From the NCBI GenBank assembly GCA_002409995.1, contig DHOR01000010.1, positions 67,467 to 131,466 on the forward strand: a DNA stretch of 64,000 nt. The letters are read 5' to 3'. This DNA is from Hungatella sp. UBA5385 (GTDB lineage Bacteria; Bacillota; Clostridia; Lachnospirales; Lachnospiraceae). The position numbers were made by a program, and so were the translations under genes. The notes below the pieces were generated by a model. The model searched no databases, was not told where the DNA came from, and worked only from the letters and a program-made list of their open reading frames with translations. Every line of letters starts with the position of its first letter. Positions within the stretch are counted from its first letter, which is position 1. Of this stretch, positions 50,936-60,063 are shown piece by piece.

Positions 50936-52516
50936 TTAATTTTCAGTTTGATCTTTATATGTTTTTGCAATACGAAATTCCTTGATCATCTCATCTGAAG
51001 GACCTTTGCCTGCCAGTGATACAGCTACAATAAGGATACAAGATATTAAAAAGGCTGGCAGCAGTTCATAAATACCAAATACACCACCTAGAGGTCTGAG
51101 CAGCAGTTTCCATACAAAGACCATGATTCCACCGGAAAGCATACCGGCAACGGCTCCCATATGAGTGGTCCGTTCCCAAAACAATGAAAACAACATGACC
51201 GGTCCAAAGGTAGCCCCAAAACCAGCCCATGCAAAAGACACAATTGTAAAAATAATGCTTTTCTCATCCCAAGCAATTACGATCCCTGCCAAAGTAATTA
51301 ACAACAATACAATATGAGAAACCCTCATAATCTGTTTATCAGTTGCCTCTTTTTTTAGAATTCCGCCATAAATATTTTTAGATACAGCTGAAGCGGCAAT
51401 AAGCAAATATGAATCTGACGAACTAATAGTAGCCGCCAGAATACCGGCCATGACAACACCTGCTAAAAGCGGAGGAAGAAGCTTTTGAGATAAAACAACA
51501 AAGACATTTTCAGCGCTGCTGACTGAAATGAGAGCACTGTCGGCGGGAGCTAATGAGCGCCCCAGTATCCCAATAAAAACTGAGGTAAATAACGAAATAA
51601 TGCACCATGTGATGGCTATTCGACGAGATTTTGGCAATTCATCTACCTTCCGAATGGCCATAAAACGAAGCAAAACCTGAGGCATCCCAAAATATCCAAG
51701 TCCCCATGAAAGGGTTGATAATATGGTCAGAAAACCATATGCTGCTGGCTGTCCAAATAAAGGCGTTCCGTTGGTAATTTGCTGCATACCGTTTGTATCC
51801 ACCATGGGAGTCGCTGTTTGGATCAATGAAAAAAACCCGGGTATATCTTTAGCATTTTCCAGCACGGTACCAAAACCGCCAGCGGCGCTGACCCCTAAAA
51901 CCAATATGCTGATCAATGCCAATATCATGACAATGGCTTGCATAAAATCAGATACACTTTCTGCCAAAAAGCCACCCAATGCTGTATAAAAAATAACAAA
52001 AATTGCACCTGCAATCATCATGGAGTGATAGGAAAATTTAAATAATGTGCTGAATAATTTTCCACAAGTTACAAAACAACTGGCTGCATAAACTGTAAAG
52101 AAAATTAAAATGAATACTGCTGAAATACCCAGAAGGATTTTTCGTTTTTCATGAAAACGGTTGCTGAAAAAATCTGGTACGGTTATTGCATTTCCGGCTA
52201 CAGTAGAATATTGCCGCAACCGTTTAGCAACGATCAACCAATTGAGATAAGTTCCAATTCCCAGACCAATGGCTGTCCATGCGGCATCTGCTGCTCCACA
52301 CCAATAAGCCACTCCCGGTAATCCCATGAGAAGCCATCCGCTCATATCAGAAGCTTCAGCGCTCATTGCCGCCACCCACGGACCTAGTGAACGACCACCT
52401 AAAAAAAAGTTATCACTGCTTTGTTGGGCCTGCTTTGCATAATATAGTCCGATGCCAATGACAATGAGCATATAACTGGACATTGCAATGAAAATCTTAA
52501 ATGCATTAGTTCCCAT
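50936..52516 (-). CDS. putP: Sodium/proline symporter
   Basis: A 526-aa sodium:solute symporter family protein with about 13 hydrophobic segments. Substrate-family marks are DNFFLGGRSLGPWVAAMSAE with ASDMSGWLLMGLPG near residues 35-65, and AGVVMAGILAATISSSDSYL in the middle, which match PutP. It imports proline with Na+. AAAGGGGG precedes the start. A clear promoter lies upstream. Confidence 0.93.
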   Translation of the reverse strand: MGTNAFKIFIAMSSYMLIVIGIGLYYAKQAQQSSDNFFLGGRSLGPWVAAMSAEASDMSGWLLMGLPGVAYWCGAADAAWTAIGLGIGTYLNWLIVAKRLRQYSTVAGNAITVPDFFSNRFHEKRKILLGISAVFILIFFTVYAASCFVTCGKLFSTLFKFSYHSMMIAGAIFVIFYTALGGFLAESVSDFMQAIVMILALISILVLGVSAAGGFGTVLENAKDIPGFFSLIQTATPMVDTNGMQQITNGTPLFGQPAAYGFLTILSTLSWGLGYFGMPQVLLRFMAIRKVDELPKSRRIAITWCIISLFTSVFIGILGRSLAPADSALISVSSAENVFVVLSQKLLPPLLAGVVMAGILAATISSSDSYLLIAASAVSKNIYGGILKKEATDKQIMRVSHIVLLLITLAGIVIAWDEKSIIFTIVSFAWAGFGATFGPVMLFSLFWERTTHMGAVAGMLSGGIMVFVWKLLLRPLGGVFGIYELLPAFLISCILIVAVSLAGKGPSDEMIKEFRIAKTYKDQTEN

Positions 52517-52558
52517 AGATTGTTTCCCCCTTTTATCTCTAAATTGACCTATGGAAAG

Positions 52559-52588
52559 ATTTTAGCATAACAGTTAAGTCTCTGTCAA
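52559..52588 (-). promoter_or_regulatory. Promoter of the proline symporter gene
   Basis: On the minus strand TTGACA (52583-52588), an 18-base spacer and TAAAAT (52559-52564), about 40 bases before the start codon. Confidence 0.6.
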
Positions 52589-52591
52589 AAT

Positions 52592-52738
52592 GTTCCTGGA
52601 TTAAATACAATTTGTTCTGAGACAAATGCCCTGAAGGTTGCCATGATACAGAAAGCGAATCCGATCAAAGAAAAAGTACATTTCAGCTATTATCGTCTAG
52701 CAAAAGAAATTGCCTCCATATCCACGTTACTGTCCTAG
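52592..52738 (+). pseudogene. Decayed C-terminal fragment of an unidentified protein
   Basis: A 48-codon frame without a start reads VPGLNTICSETNALKVAMIQ and then EKVHFSYYRLAKEIA before a TAG. It is protein-like in composition but not recognisable. It abuts the end of the hydrolase fragment on the other strand. Confidence 0.35.
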
Positions 52739-53194
52739 CTACGATTTTGCTAATTTCGGCGCGATTTCCTCTAACAATATACGGTCAAATTCTGTCTTGC
52801 TACTAAGAAAGGGCATATGGTCTGCATCTGGAATTGAATAAATATGTTTATCTGGCGCCACTATTTCATCAAAAAAAGATTTTGCCAAAAGATAAGGGCT
52901 GTTATAATCATTTGCCCCCATTATGTAGTATACCGGAACTTGATAATCAGTTCCGTAATTTCTCATGTCAGCTTCATTCATTAAAAACCGCACTATGCCA
53001 CCTTGATCATTAAACACATTAAACTGGTTGAATATGAATGAATTTTTTAGCTCGTTAAATGAATAATACGGAGTTGCCAGTATGCGGATCACATCGCCAA
53101 AATCCATATCTACAGAAAGTCCGTACTTGCTTTGATATGTTCTTACCGTCATCATATCCGCCATATAGTTTGGCCCGTATTCCGATGGCGGATG
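52739..53194 (-). pseudogene. Alpha/beta hydrolase, N-terminally truncated
   Basis: The frame gives the last ~151 residues of a proline-iminopeptidase-like hydrolase: PPSEYGPNYMADMM, VPVYYIMGANDYNSPYLLAK with the acid residue, and SIPDADHMPFLSSKTEFDRI with the catalytic His. The nucleophile Ser and the whole N-terminal half are absent; in-frame TAG lies just upstream at 53195-53197. It could still be translated from an internal ATG, but would be inactive. Confidence 0.75.
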
Positions 53195-53290
53195 CTATTT
53201 CTTCTCCTGTCAAGTAGCGCTGATGTGCATCTGGCTCAATACGAAGCAGACGAAGAGGTTTGTTTAAAGGTCAACAAAGACAAAGGACAG

Positions 53291-53417
53291 AAAAACGCCC
53301 TTAGCCGTGTTACCCACAGCTAAGGGCGTTTTAATATGGATTGTTATATCTAAAAGCCTTTTTCTCTTATGCTCTTACCCACAAACCAGTGGATAACAAG
53401 AATAATCGCTCTTGCAT
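53291..53417. repeat. Imperfect direct repeat, copy A (with terminator hairpin)
   Basis: About 127 bp, beginning with a hairpin (ACGCCCTTAGC with GCTAAGGGCGT) and ending AATAATCGCTCTT. It resembles 54202-54335 along its whole length. On the minus strand both copies share an aligned reading frame of about 20 codons (RAIILVIHWFVGKSIREKGF here) and aligned stop codons. It lies directly downstream of the DUF6434 gene. Confidence 0.8.
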
Positions 53418-53418
53418 C

Positions 53419-54003
53419 TTATTTGTGTTGTGTGTTCAATATTACTAAATCTGCTTTTTCATATCGGTTATGGCCTCTTAACCCTTTTTTATATTTCCAA
53501 CATTTTATTGCATCGCCCAAATCATGACCTTGATTGTCGGTAAAAAAATCACGGATATAAGTGTTGTACTCAAATTGCCTATCAATTGTGGTTTTGCCAT
53601 GTTTCTTTTCTTCCATGATTGTGCAATAGGCTTCAATTGCCTGTCCATAAGTTCTTCCTGTGTTTTCTTTTAACCATTTCTGAAAAGCAACATTGAATGA
53701 AAACCCTTTGCCAATCCTGCCTTTGAAAAAGGCACGGTGCTTTTCCGAGCAGACAAAGTTTGGTTCAATTAAGGTATCATCTTCAATCAACCCAATATCT
53801 GGTTTAGCTTTGGAGATATGCTGACTGGATAACTTTTCGCCCGTATCAAGGTAATGGGTGATTCTATCTGTTATGTTGATTTTACTGCCAGAAGTAGATA
53901 GGTCATTGCTTCTGCAAAACGCTATCAATTCTTCTTTGAGATAATAGTAACTGCGAAATGTCTCGACATCCATATCTGTTTTTAAGGTTGGTCGCTCGCT
54001 CAT
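53419..54003 (-). CDS. DUF6434 protein with SAP-like N-terminal domain
   Basis: A 194-aa basic protein. Residues ~18-55 resemble a SAP DNA-binding domain (LKEELIAFCRSNDLSTSGSK, then ITDRITHYLDTGE). The central part FVCSEKHRAFFKGRIGKGFS with FQKWLKENTGRTYGQAIEAY and the end IKCWKYKKGLRGHNRYEKAD match DUF6434. Molecular role is unknown. AGGAGT precedes the start. The gene is framed by the two imperfect direct repeats. Confidence 0.85.
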   Translation of the reverse strand: MSERPTLKTDMDVETFRSYYYLKEELIAFCRSNDLSTSGSKINITDRITHYLDTGEKLSSQHISKAKPDIGLIEDDTLIEPNFVCSEKHRAFFKGRIGKGFSFNVAFQKWLKENTGRTYGQAIEAYCTIMEEKKHGKTTIDRQFEYNTYIRDFFTDNQGHDLGDAIKCWKYKKGLRGHNRYEKADLVILNTQHK

Positions 54004-54102
54004 TATATATAACTCCTTTTAGCTGCCTTATATTGAAAACCGAACTAATTTTCATTCCAATTTTACCACAAACCCACGCCCAAAACAACGGGCAAATGCC
54101 GT

Positions 54103-54124
54103 CCGTTCTGACTCCGTTCTGACT
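54103..54124. repeat. 11-bp tandem duplication
   Basis: CCGTTCTGACT occurs twice in direct succession, in the gap upstream of the DUF6434 gene. The 54004-54416 gap otherwise holds the second direct repeat copy and no credible gene. Confidence 0.85.
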
Positions 54125-54201
54125 ATCCAGACCGTCTAGATTTTTACCGTGTCATTTTGTCGCCAAAAACGGGGTACAGGATGGAAAGCCACCCTTTTTA
54201 A

Positions 54202-54335
54202 CAAAATACGCCCTTAGCTATGAGTTAATACCCACAGCTATGGGCGTTTTAAGTTGGATTTTTACAGTTAAAAACCGCTTCTACTCATGCTGCTACCCAC
54301 AAACCACTGGACAGCGAGAATAATCGCTCTTTTAT
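54202..54335. repeat. Imperfect direct repeat, copy B (with terminator hairpin for guaA)
   Basis: Second copy of the element at 53291-53417, about 910 bp away in the same orientation. The hairpin at 54208-54250 (ACGCCCTTAGCT with AGCTATGGGCGT, one mismatch) is followed on the minus strand by GTATTTTG and can end guaA transcripts. The shared minus-strand frame reads RAIILAVQWFVGSSMSRSGF before its stop. Confidence 0.8.
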
Positions 54336-54416
54336 AACTGTTATCAATTTGTTATCAAAAGACTTTCGGAAGTGCCGCAAAACCGCATAAACACTGGAAT
54401 TTTCGGGCCCCTTAAA

Positions 54417-55724
54417 TCATTCCCACTCAATCGTAGCAGTAGGCTTCGGACTAATATCATAACAAACTCTGTTTACATTTTTCACTTCATTTAATATACG
54501 ATCAGTAATCTTACCCAGCACTTCATAATCAATAGGCTCAATAGTAGCAGTCATTGCATCAATGGTATTGACAGCCCGGAGAATTACTGGCCAGTCATAG
54601 CTTCTTTCATTATTCCGTACACCGACAGATTTAAAATCAGGAACCACAGTAAAATACTGCCATACAGTCTTATCAAGACCAGCTTTCTGGAATTCTTCTC
54701 TTAAAATGGCATCGGATTCACGAACTGCCTCCAGACGATCTTTGGAAATTTCACCAAGACAACGAACACCCAGACCTGGACCTGGGAATGGCTGACGGTA
54801 TACCATATCATCAGGAAGTCCCAGCTCTTTACCGCAGGCACGGACTTCATCTTTAAAAAGCTGACGAAGTGGTTCTACCAGCTCAAACTGTAAATCCTCT
54901 GGAAGTCCTCCTACGTTATGGTGGGATTTAACAACCTTGGCTGTCTTTGTTCCGCTTTCTACAATATCAGGATAAATAGTACCCTGAGCCAGGAAGTCAA
55001 TTCCTTCCAGTTTTCTTGCTTCTTCTTCAAATACACGGATAAATTCAGCACCGATAATCTTACGCTTTTCTTCAGGATCAGCAACACCTTTCAGTTTACC
55101 AAGGAAACGATCAGTCGCATCAACGTAGATTAAGTTGGTATCCAGCTGATTTTCAAATACTTCAACAACAGATTCAGATTCCCCTTTACGCATAAGGCCA
55201 TGGTTTACATGAACGCAGTATAACTGCTTGCCAATGGCTTTCACTAAAAGAGCAGCTACTACGGAGCTGTCAACACCGCCGGAAAGAGCCAGAAGTACTT
55301 TCCTGTCTCCAACTTGTCTGCGTACCAGTTCTACCTGATCCGCTACAAAATTCTTCATATTCCAGTTGGTTTCTGCATGGCAGGTGTCAAAAACGAATTT
55401 CTTAATAACATCAATTCTGTCAGATTCAGTTTCAGACCACTGGGTCAGCTTGTTCTCACATGTGGCAGGTTCGTGACCTACAGACATAATCGGATAACCT
55501 GCTGTATATATTTCAGGCAGTACATCAATGCGTACTCCGTCGACCATATGGTGAGGACCGCCGTTAATAATAATGCCCTTTACATTAGGCAGAGATTTAA
55601 GTTCCTCTGCTGTAATATCATGATGATAAATCTCGCTGTACACTCCGATGGAGCGGATTTCACGTGCCAGCCCTGTATTATCTGCGCTGCCAAGGTCCAG
55701 AATAACTATCATATCCTGTTTCAT
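54417..55724 (-). CDS. guaA: GMP synthase with a reduced, apparently inactive amidotransferase domain
   Basis: A 435-aa protein, against about 510-525 for usual GuaA. The C-terminal ATP-pyrophosphatase and dimerisation parts are intact: LSGGVDSSV (148-156), AQGTIYPDIVESG, RQPFPGPGLGVRCLGE and the ending KPTATIEWE. The N-terminal glutaminase is only ~117 residues: GIIINGGPHHMVDG is kept, but the nucleophile motif GxCxG is replaced by SVGHEPATC and the His-Glu pair region is missing. It would convert XMP to GMP using free ammonia or a separate glutaminase subunit. AGGAGG precedes the ATG. Confidence 0.92.
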   Translation of the reverse strand: MKQDMIVILDLGSADNTGLAREIRSIGVYSEIYHHDITAEELKSLPNVKGIIINGGPHHMVDGVRIDVLPEIYTAGYPIMSVGHEPATCENKLTQWSETESDRIDVIKKFVFDTCHAETNWNMKNFVADQVELVRRQVGDRKVLLALSGGVDSSVVAALLVKAIGKQLYCVHVNHGLMRKGESESVVEVFENQLDTNLIYVDATDRFLGKLKGVADPEEKRKIIGAEFIRVFEEEARKLEGIDFLAQGTIYPDIVESGTKTAKVVKSHHNVGGLPEDLQFELVEPLRQLFKDEVRACGKELGLPDDMVYRQPFPGPGLGVRCLGEISKDRLEAVRESDAILREEFQKAGLDKTVWQYFTVVPDFKSVGVRNNERSYDWPVILRAVNTIDAMTATIEPIDYEVLGKITDRILNEVKNVNRVCYDISPKPTATIEWE

Positions 55725-55761
55725 AAGTGCCTCCTTTTACCTTATCTTGAGTTATATTCAT

Positions 55762-55790
55762 AGTGTAGCAGAAAAATGGCAGGAGGTAAA
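55762..55790 (-). promoter_or_regulatory. Possible guaA promoter
   Basis: On the minus strand TTTACC, a 17-base spacer and TACACT lie about 40 bases before the guaA start. The hexamers are moderate matches. Confidence 0.45.
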
Positions 55791-55954
55791 TGGTAACTTT
55801 GTAAGATACACAGCGGATTTATTCCTTAAAACTGTTGAAATCCATTTAAAAAAAAGGCATAATAAATAAGAAAAGAGATATCAGAATATAGATTCATGAA
55901 AACAGATATCATAAATCATACAAAGCATCAGTTACTTAGAAAGGCGGTATCAGA

Positions 55955-56374
55955 ATGAATAGGAAACGAGAGGTCAGAGACCTGTTGTTTCGTACGGAAA
56001 TGGAACGGAAACGGCGGATTCAGCCCATTTGGAACGATATGGGATTGATAGCAGGCCAGCCCCGGGTTTTAAGTGAGCTGACACTAAAGGGTCACATGAC
56101 ACAAAGGGAATTATCAGACGCATGTTGTATAGAACCGGCCACATTATCAAGGGCACTTGATCGTCTGGAGGAGAGGGGATATATTGTCCGCAATGATAAT
56201 CCGGGATGCAGAAGGTCTTTTCTCATTACTCTCACTGAGAAAGGACAGAAAAGCGCAGAAAATGTGCAGAAGGAATTTGAAATACTGGAAGAGCAGATGA
56301 TGGAAGGCCTTTCTGAAGGAGAATTGGAGCTGCTGGCTGGTCTCATAGGTAAGATTTATCATAATCTGCAATAG
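55955..56374 (+). CDS. MarR-family transcriptional regulator
   Basis: A 139-aa winged-helix regulator: VLSELTLKGHMTQRELSDAC, CIEPATLSRALDRLEERGYI and the wing NDNPGCRRSFLITLTEKGQ. The typical MarR length and helix-rich ends for dimerisation are present. AAAGGCGG precedes the ATG. It is followed 24 bp later by a small gene that may be in the same transcript. Ligand and targets are unknown. Confidence 0.93.
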   Translation: MNRKREVRDLLFRTEMERKRRIQPIWNDMGLIAGQPRVLSELTLKGHMTQRELSDACCIEPATLSRALDRLEERGYIVRNDNPGCRRSFLITLTEKGQKSAENVQKEFEILEEQMMEGLSEGELELLAGLIGKIYHNLQ

Positions 56375-56398
56375 GTTTGTTTAGTTCGGAGGTAAGCA

Positions 56399-56674
56399 GT
56401 GTTAGAAAAGGAACATTTTGTGCCGATGGCATTTTTTAAAAAGGAAGCATATACGGGAAGCATGAAAGGGATGCGTTACAGAGTGAGCAAGGAAGAAGAC
56501 GCTTTTGAAGCTGTGGTCTATCCTGAACCTTACGGTTATGATGCTACGCCTGAAGAGGATAAAACCAGAACCTCATTTCCTTTTACAGAAGAGGGAAGAG
56601 GTCAGGTGGTGAATTGGATTAATGAACAGTATGACAGCCGCCGGGCTTTGTGGGATGAAAAAGCAAGGAAATAG
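56399..56674 (+). CDS. Small conserved hypothetical protein
   Basis: A 91-aa soluble protein starting with GTG at 56399, which has CGGAGG 7 bases upstream. It includes MKGMRYRVSKEEDAFEAVVY, a PEPYGYDATPEEDKT stretch and an aromatic-charged C-terminus (WINEQYDSRRALWDEKA). Small proteins of this type are widespread in Lachnospiraceae with no known function. It probably shares a transcript with marR. Confidence 0.8.
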   Translation: MLEKEHFVPMAFFKKEAYTGSMKGMRYRVSKEEDAFEAVVYPEPYGYDATPEEDKTRTSFPFTEEGRGQVVNWINEQYDSRRALWDEKARK

Positions 56675-56754
56675 TTAAGTGTCCCCCTTTTCGAAAGCAA
56701 GGAAATATGGTATGATAATGTAATATTGGGAATATTGACGATGGAGGAAGCGAG

Positions 56755-58452
56755 ATGGAAGATATTAAAGAGGTATTAGAGACTACAGAAAAGGAAGAAG
56801 TGGTTTCTAAAAACTTTATTGAACAGGAGATAGATAAGGACCTGGCAGAGGGTGTGTACGACCATGTGCAGACCAGATTTCCACCGGAGCCAAATGGATA
56901 TCTGCATATCGGACATGCTAAGTCCATTTTATTAAACTATGGTCTGGCACAGAAGTATGGCGGTAAGTTTAATCTGCGTTTTGACGATACGAATCCTACC
57001 AAGGAGAAGACAGAATTCGTCGAATCTATTATAGAGGATGTAAAGTGGCTGGGAGCAGATTTTGAGGATCGTCTTTATTTTGCATCTGATTATTTTGAGA
57101 AGATGTATGAATGTGCAGTCTTATTAATTAAGAAGGGCAAGGCATTTATCTGTGATTTAACAGCAGAGGAGATCAGGGAATACAGAGGTGATTTTACAAC
57201 ACCAGGCAAGGAAAGCCCATACAGAAACAGAAGTGTGGAAGATAACTTAAAGATGTTTGAAGAGATGAGAGAAGGAAAGTATCAGGATGGCGAGAAGGTG
57301 CTTCGTGCCAAGATTGATATGGCTTCTCCTAATATTAATATGCGTGATCCGGTTATTTACCGTGTGGCACATATGCATCATCATAATACAGGTGATCAGT
57401 GGTGTATTTATCCAATGTACGATTTTGCGCATCCAATTGAAGATGCCATTGAGCGGATCACTCACTCAATCTGTACTCTGGAATTTGAGGATCACAGACC
57501 GCTGTATGACTGGGTGGTTCAGGAGTGTGAATTCGATCATCCGCCACGCCAGATTGAATTTGCCAAGCTTTATCTGACTAATGTAATTACCGGTAAACGT
57601 TATATTAAGAAGCTGGTTGAGGATGGAATTGTAGATGGCTGGGATGATCCCCGTCTTGTGTCCATTGCTGCTTTAAAGAGAAGAGGTTATACACCGGAAT
57701 CTATACGAATGTTTGTGGATTTGGTAGGTGTTTCCAAGGCCAACAGCTCTGTGGACTATGCGATGCTTGAATACTGTATCCGTGAGGATTTAAAACTTAA
57801 GAAACCCAGAGTGATGGCAATTCTTGATCCTATTAAATTAGTAATAGACAACTATCCTGAGGATCAGATTGAATACCTGGATGTAGCTAATAACCTGGAG
57901 AATCCGGAGTTAGGTGAGAGAAAGGTACCATTTAGCAGAGAGCTGTATATTGAGCGGGAAGATTTTATGGAAGAACCTATTAGGAAATATTTCCGCCTCT
58001 TCCCAGGCAATGAGGTTCGCCTGATGAACGCTTATTTTGTAACATGTACAGGCTGTGAAAAAGATGAAGACGGCAATGTAACAGTGGTTCACTGTACCTA
58101 TGATCCGGAGACAAGAAGCGGTTCCGGATTTAATGCAAGAAAAGTAAAGGGTACTATTCACTGGGTTGCAGCCAAGACTGCACAGCAGGCAGAATGTCGT
58201 CTCTATGAGAATATTATTGATGAGGAAAAGGGCAAATTAAATGAGGACGGAAGTCTTAACTTAAATCCCAATTCACTTATTTCTTTAAAGGAATGTTATG
58301 TAGAGCCAAGCTTTGAAGGAGCTAAGGCATATGACAGCTTCCAGTTTGTGAGAAATGGATACTTCTGTGTGGACTGCAAGGACAGCACACCGGAGCACAT
58401 GGTGTTTAACAGAATCGTTTCTCTGAAGAGTTCATTTAAAATCACAAAATAA
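56755..58452 (+). CDS. glnS: Glutamine--tRNA ligase
   Basis: A 565-aa class I aminoacyl-tRNA synthetase. The N-terminal FPPEPNGYLHIGHAKSILLN contains the HIGH motif, followed by LRFDDTNPTKE. The QWCIYPMYDFAHPIEDAIE and THSICTLEFEDHRPLYDW stretches are GlnRS signatures. The KMSKS-equivalent region reads ITGKRYIKKLVEDG. The C-terminal ~220 residues form the anticodon-binding beta-barrels. It charges tRNA-Gln directly. GGAGG precedes the start; a TGG-TATGAT extended -10 lies at 56708-56716. Confidence 0.96.
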   Translation: MEDIKEVLETTEKEEVVSKNFIEQEIDKDLAEGVYDHVQTRFPPEPNGYLHIGHAKSILLNYGLAQKYGGKFNLRFDDTNPTKEKTEFVESIIEDVKWLGADFEDRLYFASDYFEKMYECAVLLIKKGKAFICDLTAEEIREYRGDFTTPGKESPYRNRSVEDNLKMFEEMREGKYQDGEKVLRAKIDMASPNINMRDPVIYRVAHMHHHNTGDQWCIYPMYDFAHPIEDAIERITHSICTLEFEDHRPLYDWVVQECEFDHPPRQIEFAKLYLTNVITGKRYIKKLVEDGIVDGWDDPRLVSIAALKRRGYTPESIRMFVDLVGVSKANSSVDYAMLEYCIREDLKLKKPRVMAILDPIKLVIDNYPEDQIEYLDVANNLENPELGERKVPFSRELYIEREDFMEEPIRKYFRLFPGNEVRLMNAYFVTCTGCEKDEDGNVTVVHCTYDPETRSGSGFNARKVKGTIHWVAAKTAQQAECRLYENIIDEEKGKLNEDGSLNLNPNSLISLKECYVEPSFEGAKAYDSFQFVRNGYFCVDCKDSTPEHMVFNRIVSLKSSFKITK

Positions 58453-58461
58453 TAAAATGTT

Positions 58462-58510
58462 GGAAGGGCGGCATGGCTGAGATGAGAAAGCGTGCGGCCT
58501 TTCCTGTTTT
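58462..58510 (+). terminator. Probable terminator after glnS
   Basis: GGAAGGGCGGC pairs with GCGGCCTTTCC (one mismatch, one G-U pair) and is followed by TGTTTT. Confidence 0.55.
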
Positions 58511-58572
58511 CCGGAATTTCAATTATTTGGAAATCTAACTATAAAATCTAACCATGAAAGGAGGAGATCAAT

Positions 58573-60006
58573 ATGGAACTGATGATTCCGTTAAAGTCCC
58601 AATCAGGAATTCCCTATTATGAACAGATTTACAGTTATATTAAAGAAGAGATTAAAAAAGGGAATTTAAAACCCTCTCTTCGCCTTCCTTCCACCCGTCT
58701 GCTGGCAGACCATCTGAAGGTGAGCAGAAGTACCACTCAGATGGCTTATGAACAGCTGGTTTCCGAAGGGTATATTATAGCTGTTCCTTATAAAGGTTAT
58801 TATGTGGCTGAAATCGATGGGCTGGTGAATATTGGTCAGGAGACTACCGGGGAAATGCCTGGACTATTTGCTATGGCAGATTCCTCAGAAGCGGAGTTAC
58901 AGAGCCCAACCTATCAGGTGGATTTTTCGCCCCGTGGTATTGATCTGGAGGCATTTCCTTTTAATGCATGGAGAAAGATATCAAGAAATACATTGGTAGA
59001 TGATAAAAAAGAATTATTTGCCACAGGAGACCATCAGGGAGAACCCGCATTTCGTCAGGCAATCAGAGACTATCTTCACTCTGCAAGAGGTGTAAACTGT
59101 GAGGCAGATCAGATTATTGTAGGTGCAGGAAGTGAGTATCTTTTAATGCTGCTCTCTCAGATTCTGGGGGAACATAAGATTATTGCTATGGAAAATCCCA
59201 CCTATAAACAGGCATACCGTGTCTTTGACAGGCTTGGTCATAAGGTTGTTCCTGTTGAAATGGATCATTCAGGTATGGCTGTCAAGCTTTTGAAGAAAAG
59301 CGAAGCACAGATTGCATATGTTATGCCCTCCCATCAATTTCCTACCGGAATTGTTATGCAGGTGAAAAGGCGGCAGGAGCTTCTTGCATGGGCAATGGAG
59401 GGTACAGACCGTTACCTGATTGAAGATGATTACGACAGTGAGTTCAGATATAAGGGAAAGCCAATTCCAGCTCTTCAGGGCATGGATACCAATGACAGGG
59501 TCATCTATATTGGAACCTTTTCCAAGTCAATTGCTCCTGCTATCCGTATCAGTTACATGGTGCTGCCTAAGCCGCTTCTGGCTCTTTACAGGGAACGGGT
59601 CAGCTTTTATGCTTCCACAGTATCACGAATTGATCAGAATGTGCTGTATCAGTTTATGACTGGGGGATATTATGAAAGGCATTTAAACCGTATGCGGGCT
59701 ATATACAAGGCAAAACATGATGTGCTTCTTGGAGAATTGAAGCTATTTGAAAAACAGTTTAAAATAAAAGGGGAATATGCAGGGCTTCACCTGCTTTTGA
59801 CTGACCGCTGCGGCAGATCGGAAGAGGAGCTGATTCTTAAGGCGAAGGAAGCAGGGGTCCGGGTTTATGGGTTTTCTACTTATTTTATTAAATCACAGCC
59901 TGAGAATTATCCGGCTACAGTTGTGTTAGGGTATGCTAATTTGAAGGAAGAGGCAATTGTGCAGGGAATTCGGTTGTTGAAGGAAGCTTGGGGTGTGGAG
60001 GAATGA
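58573..60006 (+). CDS. MocR-family regulator (GntR DNA-binding plus aminotransferase-like domain)
   Basis: A 477-aa PLP-dependent regulator. Residues ~10-80 form the GntR winged helix (GIPYYEQIYSYIKEEIKKGN; STRLLADHLKVSRSTTQMAY). From ~115 on is a fold-type I aminotransferase domain with VGAGSEYLLMLLSQILG, the YLIEDDYDSEFRY aspartate region and the PLP lysine in YIGTFSKSIAPAIRISYMV. PdxR is the best-known member, but no pdxST genes are adjacent, so the target is open. GGAGG precedes the ATG. Confidence 0.93.
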   Translation: MELMIPLKSQSGIPYYEQIYSYIKEEIKKGNLKPSLRLPSTRLLADHLKVSRSTTQMAYEQLVSEGYIIAVPYKGYYVAEIDGLVNIGQETTGEMPGLFAMADSSEAELQSPTYQVDFSPRGIDLEAFPFNAWRKISRNTLVDDKKELFATGDHQGEPAFRQAIRDYLHSARGVNCEADQIIVGAGSEYLLMLLSQILGEHKIIAMENPTYKQAYRVFDRLGHKVVPVEMDHSGMAVKLLKKSEAQIAYVMPSHQFPTGIVMQVKRRQELLAWAMEGTDRYLIEDDYDSEFRYKGKPIPALQGMDTNDRVIYIGTFSKSIAPAIRISYMVLPKPLLALYRERVSFYASTVSRIDQNVLYQFMTGGYYERHLNRMRAIYKAKHDVLLGELKLFEKQFKIKGEYAGLHLLLTDRCGRSEEELILKAKEAGVRVYGFSTYFIKSQPENYPATVVLGYANLKEEAIVQGIRLLKEAWGVEE

Positions 60007-60063
60007 GAGGGTTGTTGCTGAATAAGCGATTTGTCCTTGAAATAGAAAAGGAGAGTTATTAGA

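Noticed and set aside
53165..53262. Minus-strand frame reading RYLTGEEIASAIGIRAKLYGG next to the truncated hydrolase
   Set aside because: It looks protein-like but is in a different frame from the hydrolase and matches nothing I know; chance cannot be excluded, so it was not annotated.
54417..54436. Search for a second copy of the guaA 3' end in the window, as expected at the far end of an integrated island
   Set aside because: I found no convincing duplicate by eye, so the island's other border cannot be placed and no attachment site is annotated.
55314..55763. 149-codon plus-strand frame
   Set aside because: Antisense to guaA and its promoter; composition is not protein-like.
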